DNA of 64,000 bases. Source: Algoriphagus sp. (GTDB taxonomy: Bacteria; Bacteroidota; Bacteroidia; Cytophagales; Cyclobacteriaceae). The DNA lies in assembly GCA_029945945.1 (NCBI GenBank), contig JAQSDM010000005.1, positions 829,343-893,342 on the forward strand. Direction: 5' to 3'. Both the position numbers and the translations under genes were made by a program. This document shows, one piece after another, positions 36,080 to 44,968 of the stretch (the stretch's first letter is position 1; each line of letters starts with the position of its first letter). The notes under the pieces are model-generated. The model made no database searches and was not told where the DNA came from. It was given only the letters and a program-made list of their open reading frames with translations.

Positions 36080-38482
36080 ATGTTTAATAATTACCTCAAA
36101 ATTGCATGGAGAAGCCTGGTCAAGCGTCGGCTTTTCACCTTGGTTAACCTGCTCGGGTTGGTTCTGGGCTTGGTAAGTTTTTTAGTTTTGTTTGCTTATG
36201 TGGCTACTCAATGGAGTTACAATGATTTCCATAGCCGCAAAGACGATCTTTATCGCATCGTCGTCACAGAAGGAAAAGGTGATTACGAGACCTATCTTCC
36301 TCCAGGATATGCAGCCATCCTCGAAAATAATTTTGAGCAAATCGAGTCAGTCAATCGCTTTGCCGAGGGGATTGGAGGAGGATTGATTGCTGTGCCGGAT
36401 ACAGATCTTGCTTTCACTGAAGAAAAAATCAATTTCGTGGAAGGCGGTTTTTTCCAGGCTTTTTCTTTTCCCAAAAGCAGAGGAAATGCAGATTTAAAAA
36501 CCCCCAATACCGCGGTGCTAACCGATCAAATTGCCCAAAAGCTTTTTGGAAATCAGGATCCGCTTGGCAAAGTTTTTACGTTGAGCAATCAGTTTGGCAA
36601 GTCAGAAATCACAGTCACAGGTATAATTGAACGCATTCCTGATCAATCAGATCTTCAGGGGGAAGTCTTCGTTTCCATTCACACGTTGGAGAATCCCGGC
36701 TATCGGCAAGGCAATGACTGGGCCGACCCAAATGGATTGGAGTCCGGATTTGTCAATCTTTTTCTCCTGACCAAAGGAGGAGAGTCATCAGAAGAGCTTT
36801 CTGAGCAATTGACTTCGTTTATCCGCAAAAATCCAGGTTCAGAGAAAACAACCATTCTGCTTCAGCCCCTGTGTGACATCCACCTCGGAAATAGCCTGAG
36901 TGATCCGCTTCCAAGCTATTCGGAGATGGGTTCGGTTTTGGTTTTTCTTGCAATTGCCATCCTTATTTTAGGGATCGCCTATGTTAATTACCTCAATTTG
37001 TCTTCAGCTTCCATTCTGACGCGAATCAAGGAAGTCAAAATGAGAAAAGTCCTAGGTGCCAGATCCTGGCAACTTGCTCAGCAATTTATGACGGAGACAC
37101 TTTTACTCCTTTTCCTGGCGGCCTTGATTTCTACTTTTCTGATTTACCTAGTCGGTCCGTTTTTAGATGATGTTTTTGGTACCACTATCTGGATCGGTTC
37201 CTTGATTCAGCCTCAGGTGGTGTTGTTAGTTTTTGGTGTAATGCTCACCTGTTCCGTGATTTCAGGATTTTATGTGGTCGTTCTTTCAGGGTCATTTGAT
37301 CAGAAAGCCAACTTGAAATTCAAACCTGATAGCCAGGTGCTGCGCAGGTCGCTGGTTGTTTTCCAGTTCGTAATTTCAGTTGGAATTATCATTTGTACCC
37401 TGGTCATCAAGGATCAGCTTTCCTTTATGCAAAACCAGAATCTGGGAATGAATGTGAGCCAAAAAGTGGCCATCGCAGGTCCCAATGATGCAGGAGACAA
37501 TCGCAGTTCCAAAATGAATTCTTTCAAGGAATCGCTTCGATCTTTGTCTTTTGTCAATGGTCTTGCCGGTTCAAACAACGTTCCGGGAATCGGTTATAAT
37601 TTCTCAGCTGGAGGAATCACACCCCTGGTTCCACGACCTGAGGACGAAGAATACAATTATTCCATGCTGATCATCGACGAGCAATTTTTTCCGGTTTATG
37701 AGATCGAACTTGCTGCCGGAAGAAATTTCAATTTGGAAGAGACCCAAGCGAGCTGGAATACAATCAATAAGTTGGTTCTCAACGAAAAGGCAATTTTGCA
37801 GTTGGGTTTTGAGTCTGCGGAAGCAGCAGTAGGTCAAAGCATCCTTTGGGGAAAACCCTTTGAAATAGTAGGAGTGGTGAAGGATTACCACCATATGTCA
37901 CTTCGTGAAGAAATCAAGCCCACTATTTTTCTGGCAAGTCAGGCCGATGGTTTTTTCACTCTCACGATGGACCCCGCAAATATGCGGGATAACCTGGCGG
38001 ATATTCAGTCACTCTATCAGGAAATCTTTCCCGGAAATCCTTTCAATTACTCTTTCATGGACGAGGTTTTTGCAAGGCAATACCAGCAAGAAGCTCAATT
38101 AAGCCTGGCTTTTAGCATCGCCGGTATTTTGGCAATTGCGATTTCTTGTCTGGGTTTATTTGCTTTGGCGGCGTATTCTGTGCAGCAGCGAACCAAAGAA
38201 ATTGGGATCAGAAAAGTGATGGGAGCGAGCAGCCAAAGTCTGATCCAATTGGTGAGCAAGGATTTCATCGTGTTGGTTTCGATTGCCATCGTTTTGGCTT
38301 TCCCGATTTCCTGGTATGTGATGGATAGCTGGCAAGCCGGTTTTCCATACAAGGCTGGTTTGTCTCTGATGACATTTGGCTTGGCAGGTGGATTGACGCT
38401 TTTGATCGCTTTGCTTACCGTAGCTACTCAGGCGATCCGTGCTGCCTGGGCAAATCCGGTGGAGGCAATCCGGTCAGAGTGA
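36080..38482 (+). CDS. FtsX/MacB-type ABC permease 3 (divergent member)
   Basis: 800 residues from ATG 36080 (MFNNYLKIAWRSLVKRR). The first FtsX core departs from the others: LGIAYVNYLNLSSASILTR in place of ACINFMNL, and VKMRKVLGARSW in place of GVRKxMGA. The second core is normal (TKEIGIRKVMGAS) and the protein ends ANPVEAIRSE. The periplasmic segment GVVKDYHHMSLREEIKP is kept. The changes in the first core may mean a different ATPase contact or partner. It follows permease 2 by 234 bp of repeat sequence. Confidence 0.88.
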   Translation: MFNNYLKIAWRSLVKRRLFTLVNLLGLVLGLVSFLVLFAYVATQWSYNDFHSRKDDLYRIVVTEGKGDYETYLPPGYAAILENNFEQIESVNRFAEGIGGGLIAVPDTDLAFTEEKINFVEGGFFQAFSFPKSRGNADLKTPNTAVLTDQIAQKLFGNQDPLGKVFTLSNQFGKSEITVTGIIERIPDQSDLQGEVFVSIHTLENPGYRQGNDWADPNGLESGFVNLFLLTKGGESSEELSEQLTSFIRKNPGSEKTTILLQPLCDIHLGNSLSDPLPSYSEMGSVLVFLAIAILILGIAYVNYLNLSSASILTRIKEVKMRKVLGARSWQLAQQFMTETLLLLFLAALISTFLIYLVGPFLDDVFGTTIWIGSLIQPQVVLLVFGVMLTCSVISGFYVVVLSGSFDQKANLKFKPDSQVLRRSLVVFQFVISVGIIICTLVIKDQLSFMQNQNLGMNVSQKVAIAGPNDAGDNRSSKMNSFKESLRSLSFVNGLAGSNNVPGIGYNFSAGGITPLVPRPEDEEYNYSMLIIDEQFFPVYEIELAAGRNFNLEETQASWNTINKLVLNEKAILQLGFESAEAAVGQSILWGKPFEIVGVVKDYHHMSLREEIKPTIFLASQADGFFTLTMDPANMRDNLADIQSLYQEIFPGNPFNYSFMDEVFARQYQQEAQLSLAFSIAGILAIAISCLGLFALAAYSVQQRTKEIGIRKVMGASSQSLIQLVSKDFIVLVSIAIVLAFPISWYVMDSWQAGFPYKAGLSLMTFGLAGGLTLLIALLTVATQAIRAAWANPVEAIRSE

Positions 38483-38582
38483 TCAGTCTCTGTATTCAGT
38501 GTTCAGTGATCAGTTTTCAGTCTCAGTAAGCAGTCTCAGTAAGCAGTCACAGTAAGCATTCACAGTAAGCATCCACAGTATT
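38482..38582 (+). repeat. CAGT-word repeat
   Basis: About 100 bp of AGTAAGCAGT, CATTCACAGT and similar words between permeases 3 and 4, followed by a run of GACAACCAACAATT words to about 38655. Confidence 0.65.
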
Positions 38583-38669
38583 AAGTAGATGTCAAAGGAA
38601 CTCAGGAAACTGACAACCAACAATTGACAACCGATAACTGACAACCTACAACCTTTAACCCAATTTCCC

Positions 38670-41096
38670 ATGCTCAAGAACTACTTCAAAATCGCCTATC
38701 GGAATCTGGTCAAAAACAAGGTTTATTCCTTTATCAATGTTTTGGGTTTGACGCTAGGGTTTATCTGCTGCATGCTGATCATGCTTCATGTGAAGGATGA
38801 ATTGTCGTATGATAAGTTTTTGCCAAATCACGAAAACATCTATCGGGTGGCTTTGGAGCGGATTTATCCTGATCATGTCAGTTTCTACGCCATCATTCCG
38901 GACAGCTACTCAGAAGTTTTTGCGGAGGAAATCAAAGGAGTGGAGGAGTCCACCCGGATTTTTGATTTAGGCGATGAGTTCGTAGTCGAGGTGGGTGATC
39001 AGAAGTTTGAAGAAAAGTTTGGAGCAGCGGCAGATTCTAATTTTTTCCGGGTATTTGACTTCGAAATCCTTCAGGGAGCAACCCGGAATGAAGCTTTGGT
39101 CAAACCAAATACAGCAGTCTTGACCCAAACCGCTGCGGAACGTCTTTTCAAATCTGAAAATCCGGTGGGTAAAGCATTCAAGATTTTCGGGTTGGATTTT
39201 GAAGTTTCGGCAGTGATGGCAGATGTGCCCGAAAATTCCCATATGCAATTGGACTTCCTTTTTTCATCAGTTTCTTTTCCCGGATTGGGCGCGGAAAATT
39301 TCACCGGATTTTCTGCTTTTACCTATCTGAAACTTAATCCGGAAGTTGATCCTATGCTGGTTGAAAGTCAGATTCCTGCCTTAGTTTCCAAGTATGCAGC
39401 AGGTCAGATCGAGCGGGATTTGGGTGTCTCTTTCGCAGACTATACGGCGGCGGGAAATGGCTACCGTTATTTTCTCCAGCCAGTAACGTCTATTCATCTG
39501 AACTCGAATCTTGAAGGGGAAATGAGACCCAACGGCAATTCCCTTTATGTCTATATTTTTATTTCCATCGCAATTTTTATCCTTGCGCTGGCCTGTATCA
39601 ATTTCATCAACCTGGCGACAGCCCGCTCTGCGGATCGTGCCCGTGAGGTCGGAGTAAGGAAAGCCATGGGTTCAGACCGTAGTCAGATTATCACTCAATT
39701 CCTTCTTGAGGCGCTTGTTTTGACCTTTGTTTCACTTTTCTTGGGGATTTTGCTGGTGAATTTAGTGCTGCCGTTTTTCAATGACCTGGCTGAAAAAACG
39801 CTCAGAATAGAGTTGGATTCCGTGCTTTTTGCCTTGCCGATTTTGCTTGGATTTGGAATTCTTGTGGGGCTTTTGGCGGGATATTATCCGGCATTTCATA
39901 TTTCCAATCTGAATACCATCAGTATCCTGAAAGGGAAACTGGAAGTGACCGGCGGAGGTAATTGGCTTAGAAACGGCTTAGTGGTATTTCAATTTGGAAT
40001 TGCAATCATGCTGATAGCTGGGACTCTGATTATCAATCGGCAGATCAATTTCATCCAATCCACCAGTCTGGGTTTTCAGAAAGAAAATGTGCTGGTTCTG
40101 GAGCGATATGGCAACCAGGAGAAACGTGAAGTATTAAAAGAAGAATTGGAAAAACTACCGGGAGTGCTATCTGTCGGAGTATCCAGCAGCTTGCCGGGCA
40201 AAGGCACCAATGGCATCCAATTTACCAAGCCGGGCGGAGGAGATGTCCTGACTACGAAGAGTTTTTCAGGTGATGAGAATTTTTTCCAAACCATGGGAAT
40301 TCAGCCTTTGGAGGGGAGGGTTTTCGATGAAAATTTCAATGACTCCCTTTCCCTGATTTTAAATAAAGAAGCTGTTAAGGTGTTTTTTGGAGATCAAAAT
40401 CCCATCGGACAAAAGCTTATCACCAATGCCAATCTGGATGGTGAAAATCGCGAAGTGATTCTGACAGTCATTGGAGTAGTGGATAATTTCAATTTTGAAT
40501 CGCTTCACACCTTGGTGACTCCATTGGCGATGTATCATGTCAATAGTCTTCTGGGAAGAGAAAATTTCCTTTCCATCAAATTCACTTCTGGTCAGCAGGA
40601 AGCCGTCGTCAAAGGACTGGAAGCTAAATGGGCCGAATTCTCAGACGGCAATCCTTTGTCTTTTTTCTTTCTGGACAATGACCTCGCCCAGCTCTATCGA
40701 AGTGAGCAGGTTTCCGGTAAGATTTTGGGTGTGTTTTCCATTTTAGCTATTGTGATCGCATGTATCGGTTTGTTTGGACTGGCGTCTTACACTGCATTTT
40801 TGAGAACAAAAGAGATTGGCGTACGCAAGGTTTTGGGGGCTTCGGTCGGAAGTATTGTCGTATTACTGTCATTGAATTTTGCCAAACTTGTCGGGATCGC
40901 TTTCCTGATCGCAGTGCCAGTTTCCTGGTTTGCGATGGATAACTGGCTCGATTCCTTCGCATTCAAGATCGATTTGGGAGTTTGGGTATTTGTATTTGCC
41001 GGATTGATTACACTGGTGATTGCGTTGCTGACGGTCAGTTATCAGGCGATTGCTGCGGCCATTGTGAATCCGGTGAAGAGTTTGAAAAGCGAGTGA
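38670..41096 (+). CDS. FtsX/MacB-type ABC permease 4
   Basis: 808 residues from ATG 38670 (MLKNYFKIAYRNLVKNK). First core ACINFINLATARSADRAREVGVRKAMGSD; second core TKEIGVRKVLGAS; ends VNPVKSLKSE. The second periplasmic domain has GVVDNFNFESLHTLVTP, where the usual K of VKDF is replaced by D. It has no own control module and is probably expressed with permease 3. A terminator-like hairpin follows 130 bp after its stop. Confidence 0.9.
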   Translation: MLKNYFKIAYRNLVKNKVYSFINVLGLTLGFICCMLIMLHVKDELSYDKFLPNHENIYRVALERIYPDHVSFYAIIPDSYSEVFAEEIKGVEESTRIFDLGDEFVVEVGDQKFEEKFGAAADSNFFRVFDFEILQGATRNEALVKPNTAVLTQTAAERLFKSENPVGKAFKIFGLDFEVSAVMADVPENSHMQLDFLFSSVSFPGLGAENFTGFSAFTYLKLNPEVDPMLVESQIPALVSKYAAGQIERDLGVSFADYTAAGNGYRYFLQPVTSIHLNSNLEGEMRPNGNSLYVYIFISIAIFILALACINFINLATARSADRAREVGVRKAMGSDRSQIITQFLLEALVLTFVSLFLGILLVNLVLPFFNDLAEKTLRIELDSVLFALPILLGFGILVGLLAGYYPAFHISNLNTISILKGKLEVTGGGNWLRNGLVVFQFGIAIMLIAGTLIINRQINFIQSTSLGFQKENVLVLERYGNQEKREVLKEELEKLPGVLSVGVSSSLPGKGTNGIQFTKPGGGDVLTTKSFSGDENFFQTMGIQPLEGRVFDENFNDSLSLILNKEAVKVFFGDQNPIGQKLITNANLDGENREVILTVIGVVDNFNFESLHTLVTPLAMYHVNSLLGRENFLSIKFTSGQQEAVVKGLEAKWAEFSDGNPLSFFFLDNDLAQLYRSEQVSGKILGVFSILAIVIACIGLFGLASYTAFLRTKEIGVRKVLGASVGSIVVLLSLNFAKLVGIAFLIAVPVSWFAMDNWLDSFAFKIDLGVWVFVFAGLITLVIALLTVSYQAIAAAIVNPVKSLKSE

Positions 41097-41097
41097 G

Positions 41098-41205
41098 TTC
41101 AGTGGGCAGTCGCAGTTGGAGATTGGGTGGTTGGAAGTAGGGAAGTTGGAAGTGATGCCAGTGTTCAGTCGCTGTCCCAGTTTGCAGTAACAGTATTCAT
41201 TCGTA
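41098..41205 (+). repeat. CAGT-word repeat in the 327-bp gap between permeases 4 and 5
   Basis: CAGTCGCAGT, GTTGGAAGTAGGGAAGTTGG and similar words. The rest of the gap to 41423 holds a hairpin at 41224-41256 and no gene. Confidence 0.6.
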
Positions 41206-41223
41206 GTGTTTTATTCTCAAAAG

Positions 41224-41256
41224 AGGGCCTAGGATTAGATTCTGAGGCTTTTTTTG
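41224..41256 (+). terminator. Terminator-like hairpin after permease 4
   Basis: GGCCTAGGA pairs imperfectly with TTCTGAGGC and is followed by seven T. TGGAAA-N5-TTGAA begins just after it at 41261, a weak relative of the -24/-12 boxes in modules A-E, but no 25-bp element lies 60-62 bp upstream. Confidence 0.45.
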
Positions 41257-41423
41257 TAGTTGGAAATTTATTTGAATTTTTTGATGCAACCATTTGACCA
41301 GATGTTGCATCCCATACATATAGCTGGATATATTCTAAAGTGAAAATCCAATTCAGGAGTTTTCCTTTCCAAGTCCAAAGACTCCAAATTATTTTCCAAA
41401 ACAGAACCAAAATTTTCTGACCC

Positions 41424-43844
41424 ATGCTCAAAAACTTTTTGAAAATCGCTTTTCGAAATCTGGTCAAAAACAAGATCTATTCGGGGATCAATATTCTCGG
41501 GCTTAGTTTGGGGATGGCGGCCAGTATTCTGATCATCATTTACATCGTGGATGAGTTGAGCTATGATAAATTTCACCCTCAGGGAGAACTCATTTACAAA
41601 GTGGGTATGCAGGGAAAAATGAATGGAAATGAATTTAAGATGGCTTTTACTCCCGCACCTATGGCACAAGCTCTGAAAGATGAGGTTCCTGAGGTGGCTG
41701 ATGCCATTCGATTAGGGGTGTTTCATACTGTTCCAATCCGGTTTGAGGATAAAACTTTTACTGAACCGCTCATGCTTGTGGCGGAGCCACATTTCTTTGA
41801 ATTTTTCGGATTTGAACTGCTTAAAGGTGATCCCAAAACGGCTCTAAAAGGAACTGATAGAGTTGTATTGACTGAGACTACCTCGAAAAAGTATTTTGGA
41901 GATGTAGATCCAATTGGTCAGGTTATTCTGAGAGGATCTGAAAAGCGTGCCACTGAAGTCACCGGAGTGGTGGCAGATCCTCCCCATAATTCCCACATTG
42001 ATTTTGAAATGATCCTATCTTCAGAAAGTTGGGATTACATGAAAGACCTCCAATGGTCCTCCAACAACCTATATACCTATTACAGGATTCATCCTGGTTC
42101 GGATCCGCAAAAGGTCAAAGTTGCCGTGGACAACTTCATTCAGAAGTACTTCGGTCCTGAGATAGAGAAGTTTTTGGGGATATCAATGAAAGCATTTTTG
42201 GAGCAGGGAAATCAATTTGGCTACTTGATTCAACCAATGCACGATATCCATCTTTATTCGGACTTAGATGAAGAAATCAAACCGTCAGGAAACATTCAAT
42301 ACCTCTATATTTTCGGAGCCATTGCTTTGTTTATTATCGTGATTGCCTGCATCAATTTTATGAATTTGTCTACAGCCCGCTCTGCCAATCGGGCAAAAGA
42401 AGTGGGTGTAAGAAAATCCGTTGGGGCCGGAAAAGGCAGATTGGTAGGACAGTTTCTTTTGGAGTCCCTTATTTACAGTTTTATCTCAGGATTTTTCGCG
42501 CTTGTATTTATCGTTTTGGCACTTCAACCTTTCAATTCCCTATCTGGAAAAGAATTAGGGTTTGAGTTTTTTGCAAATCCTATGGTATTGCCCGGTTTTC
42601 TTGGATTTATGATTTTGATTGGACTGATGGCGGGTTCCTATCCGGCATTTTACCTCACATCTTTTTCTCCGATTGCGGTTTTGAAAGGGAAAATCCGAAG
42701 TGGGGTGAAGCGATCTCTATTTAGAAACGGTTTGGTGGTTTTTCAGTTTTTCATTTCCATTTCCATGATCATAAGCAGTCTGGTGGTGTACAAGCAGCTG
42801 GGCTACATGCAGGATAAGAACATGGGGTTTGAAAAAGAAAACGTAATCAATCTCCTTCATACCAATTCTTTGGGAACAAATTCGGAGGCCTTTAGGCAGG
42901 AATTAATGGCGAACACAGGGTTTACCTCGGCAAGTTTTGCTAATAACCTGCCACCAAACATTGATTGGACTTCTGTTTTCAAGACCTCTGATACCCAACA
43001 GGATTTCCTTTGTACAATCAATTTTGTTGACCAGGAGCACTTGGAAGCTATGGGTTACAAATTGGTGACAGGTAGGTTTTTCTCTAAAGATTATCCCAGT
43101 GATACCGGTGCAATATTGGTCAATGAAAGTGCCTTCAGGCAAATGGGATGGACCAAACTTGACGGAAACCAACGGTTGGGAGGATTTTGGCATACCAATG
43201 CAGTACCTATAGAGCGGGAGGTAATCGGCGTGGTACAGGATTTCAATTTTGAAAGTCTTCGATCAAATGTCCGACCATTGATTATGGCCCTTGGACCGGT
43301 TCCTAATTCTGAAATGGCTATCCGGATCAGTCCCGGAAATGTGAATGAAAAAATTGAATTCCTGGAAAAGACATGGAAAAAACACTCAGAAGGAGCCGCT
43401 TTCGAGTATTCTTTCGTCGACGCCAACTTTGATGCTCTTTTCCAATCTGAGCAAAAAATGGGGAATATCATTCTGGTTTTTACGATCCTGGCTATCAGTA
43501 TTGCATGCCTGGGTTTATTTGGTTTGGCGGCATACACGACTGAACAGCGATCCAAGGAAATCAGCATTCGCAAAGCTTTGGGGGCCTCCATGACCAATCT
43601 CGTAACTATTTTGAGTAAAGACTTTACGCTTCTGGTAGTTTTGGCCTTTGTGATTTCCGGGCCTTTGACCTACTACTTCATGACTGAATACTGGCTGCAA
43701 AACTTCGCTTATCGGGTAGAAATCGATGTGTTTCTGGTTTTGCTTGCAGGCGTGATTGCAGTTGTGATTGGCTGGCTTACTGTGAGCTATCAAAGCTTTA
43801 AAACTGCAGCAAGTAACCCGGTGGATTATTTGAAAAATGAGTGA
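41424..43844 (+). CDS. FtsX/MacB-type ABC permease 5
   Basis: 806 residues from ATG 41424 (MLKNFLKIAFRNLVKNK). First core ACINFMNLSTARSANRAKEVGVRKSVGAG; second core SKEISIRKALGAS, with EIS rather than EIG; ends SNPVDYLKNE. Periplasmic segment GVVQDFNFESLRSNVRP. It is closest in wording to permeases 4 and 6 at both ends. It is the last gene before the terminator at 44075-44110 and the third control module. Confidence 0.9.
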   Translation: MLKNFLKIAFRNLVKNKIYSGINILGLSLGMAASILIIIYIVDELSYDKFHPQGELIYKVGMQGKMNGNEFKMAFTPAPMAQALKDEVPEVADAIRLGVFHTVPIRFEDKTFTEPLMLVAEPHFFEFFGFELLKGDPKTALKGTDRVVLTETTSKKYFGDVDPIGQVILRGSEKRATEVTGVVADPPHNSHIDFEMILSSESWDYMKDLQWSSNNLYTYYRIHPGSDPQKVKVAVDNFIQKYFGPEIEKFLGISMKAFLEQGNQFGYLIQPMHDIHLYSDLDEEIKPSGNIQYLYIFGAIALFIIVIACINFMNLSTARSANRAKEVGVRKSVGAGKGRLVGQFLLESLIYSFISGFFALVFIVLALQPFNSLSGKELGFEFFANPMVLPGFLGFMILIGLMAGSYPAFYLTSFSPIAVLKGKIRSGVKRSLFRNGLVVFQFFISISMIISSLVVYKQLGYMQDKNMGFEKENVINLLHTNSLGTNSEAFRQELMANTGFTSASFANNLPPNIDWTSVFKTSDTQQDFLCTINFVDQEHLEAMGYKLVTGRFFSKDYPSDTGAILVNESAFRQMGWTKLDGNQRLGGFWHTNAVPIEREVIGVVQDFNFESLRSNVRPLIMALGPVPNSEMAIRISPGNVNEKIEFLEKTWKKHSEGAAFEYSFVDANFDALFQSEQKMGNIILVFTILAISIACLGLFGLAAYTTEQRSKEISIRKALGASMTNLVTILSKDFTLLVVLAFVISGPLTYYFMTEYWLQNFAYRVEIDVFLVLLAGVIAVVIGWLTVSYQSFKTAASNPVDYLKNE

Positions 43845-44027
43845 ACAGTTAACAGTAAGCAGTAAGTAGTAAACGATGAACAGTTAACAGTTTGCAGAAA
43901 GCAGTCGCAGTATGTAGTTAATTGTTAGAAGTCACAATTAACAGTCGCAGATATCAATGAATGTGGAAACTGAACACTGCAAACCGATCACTGCCCACTG
44001 AATACTGCGACTGCTCACTGAAATCTT
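43845..44027 (+). repeat. CAGT/ACTG-word repeat in the 319-bp gap before the DUF2807 gene
   Basis: AACAGTAAGCAGTAAGTAG words up to about 43950, then their complement ACTGCCCACTGAATACTGCG to about 44020, so the two halves are roughly inverted. The remaining part of the gap is control module C. Confidence 0.6.
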
Positions 44028-44052
44028 GTTCGCTGACGGTCAAAAATGAATC
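44028..44052 (+). promoter_or_regulatory. Module C: 25-bp element before the DUF2807 gene
   Basis: GTTCG-N4-CGGTC-N6-GAATC. The first two half-sites are good and the third is degenerate; a further CGGAC stands at 44056-44060. TGGCAC starts after 62 bp. Confidence 0.68.
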
Positions 44053-44074
44053 GGGACGGACAATCTTAATTCTT

Positions 44075-44110
44075 AAAAAGGCTTCAAAACTGAATTTGAG
44101 GCTTTTTTTT
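44075..44110 (+). terminator. Intrinsic terminator after permease 5, inside module C
   Basis: GCTTCAAA (44081-44088) pairs with TTTGAGGC (44095-44102), then T8. It ends 4 bp before TGGCAC. Confidence 0.8.
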
Positions 44111-44114
44111 GCCT

Positions 44115-44130
44115 TGGCACAATCTATGAA
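44115..44130 (+). promoter_or_regulatory. Candidate sigma-54 promoter C (DUF2807 gene)
   Basis: TGGCAC-N5-ATGAA, 49 bp before the first base of the gene. The -24 box is perfect; the -12 box is poor. Confidence 0.6.
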
Positions 44131-44163
44131 AATCTATTATTAACCAACTTAAAAGAAAACGCT

Positions 44164-44856
44164 ATGAACTTTGCAAAAACAACAGCTACCATTTTTCTCC
44201 TTTTCCTACTGGGAACTACCGTCCAAGCACAAGGAACTGAAACCCGGACACCCGGTTCATTTACTAAAGTTGAGTCCGGCGGAAGCTGGGATGTGTTCAT
44301 CAAAAAGGGAAGTAAAGACGAGGTAAAACTCGTTTCCACCAACATTTCACTAAGTAAAGTCATCACGGAAGTGGATGACAATGAACTCAAGATTAAGCTC
44401 GAAAAAGGCTCTTACGATAAGGTAGGATTGACGGTCTATGTGACTGTCCGGGACTTGGAAGGAATCGGAACATCTGGTTCAGGAAACATGATTGTTGAAT
44501 CAGATTTCGGTGCGGATGAATTCAGCATTGGTCTTTCCGGGTCGGGCAAAATTGAAATGAAAAATATTTTGGCAGAGGAAATCAACATCGGAATGAGCGG
44601 TTCGGGATCTATCACGATTGCAGGAGGTTCCGCTGAAGAGATATCAATTGGCCAATCGGGTTCCGGTAAACTCAATGCACTGGAATTGACGGGAGAATCA
44701 GTTAAAATCGGAAAGTCTGGCTCCGGCGAAACTTATATTGGCGCAACCCAAAGTCTGACTGTTTCCTCTTCCGGTTCAGGAAATGTCTATTACAAAGGAA
44801 ATCCGCAGGATAAAAATATAGCAAGTTCGGGTTCGTCCAAAGTTATTCAGAAGTAG
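44164..44856 (+). CDS. DUF2807 (head GIN domain) surface/periplasmic protein
   Basis: 230 residues with a signal peptide ending near TTVQAQ (about 21). The mature part is a right-handed beta-helix type repeat of glycine/serine turns: GTSGSGNM, GLSGSGKIEM, GMSGSGSITI, GQSGSGKL, GKSGSGETYI and SSSGSGNVYY. Such proteins are called putative auto-transporter adhesins, but the function is not established. It has its own control module and terminator within the permease array, which suggests that it is made under the same signal as the exporters. No membrane anchor beyond the signal is seen. Confidence 0.85.
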   Translation: MNFAKTTATIFLLFLLGTTVQAQGTETRTPGSFTKVESGGSWDVFIKKGSKDEVKLVSTNISLSKVITEVDDNELKIKLEKGSYDKVGLTVYVTVRDLEGIGTSGSGNMIVESDFGADEFSIGLSGSGKIEMKNILAEEINIGMSGSGSITIAGGSAEEISIGQSGSGKLNALELTGESVKIGKSGSGETYIGATQSLTVSSSGSGNVYYKGNPQDKNIASSGSSKVIQK

Positions 44857-44869
44857 GGATTAGGTGATT

Positions 44870-44912
44870 GGAGAATAAGAGACTAGAGAATAAGAGAGAA
44901 AGAGAATAGAAT
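44870..44912 (+). repeat. AGAATAAGAGA word repeat
   Basis: GAGAATAAGAGACTAGAG words between the DUF2807 stop and its terminator; related words occur at 52722-52770, 55372-55402 and 57907-58045. Confidence 0.5.
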
Positions 44913-44918
44913 CAGGAT

Positions 44919-44945
44919 CCAACTGGGATTGCCAGTTGGGTTTTT
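44919..44945 (+). terminator. Intrinsic terminator after the DUF2807 gene
   Basis: CCAACTGG-GATTG-CCAGTTGG followed by GTTTTT: perfect 8-bp stem and T-tract. It lies only 23 bp before permease 6, so that gene must rely on read-through or a promoter I cannot see. Confidence 0.9.
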
Positions 44946-44968
44946 AACCAATAAAATTTTCAATTCCC

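Noticed and set aside
38482..38582. CAGT-word run as a CRISPR array or iteron set
   Set aside because: Words are 4-10 nt with irregular spacing and no constant repeat/spacer lengths; no cas genes or replication genes nearby.
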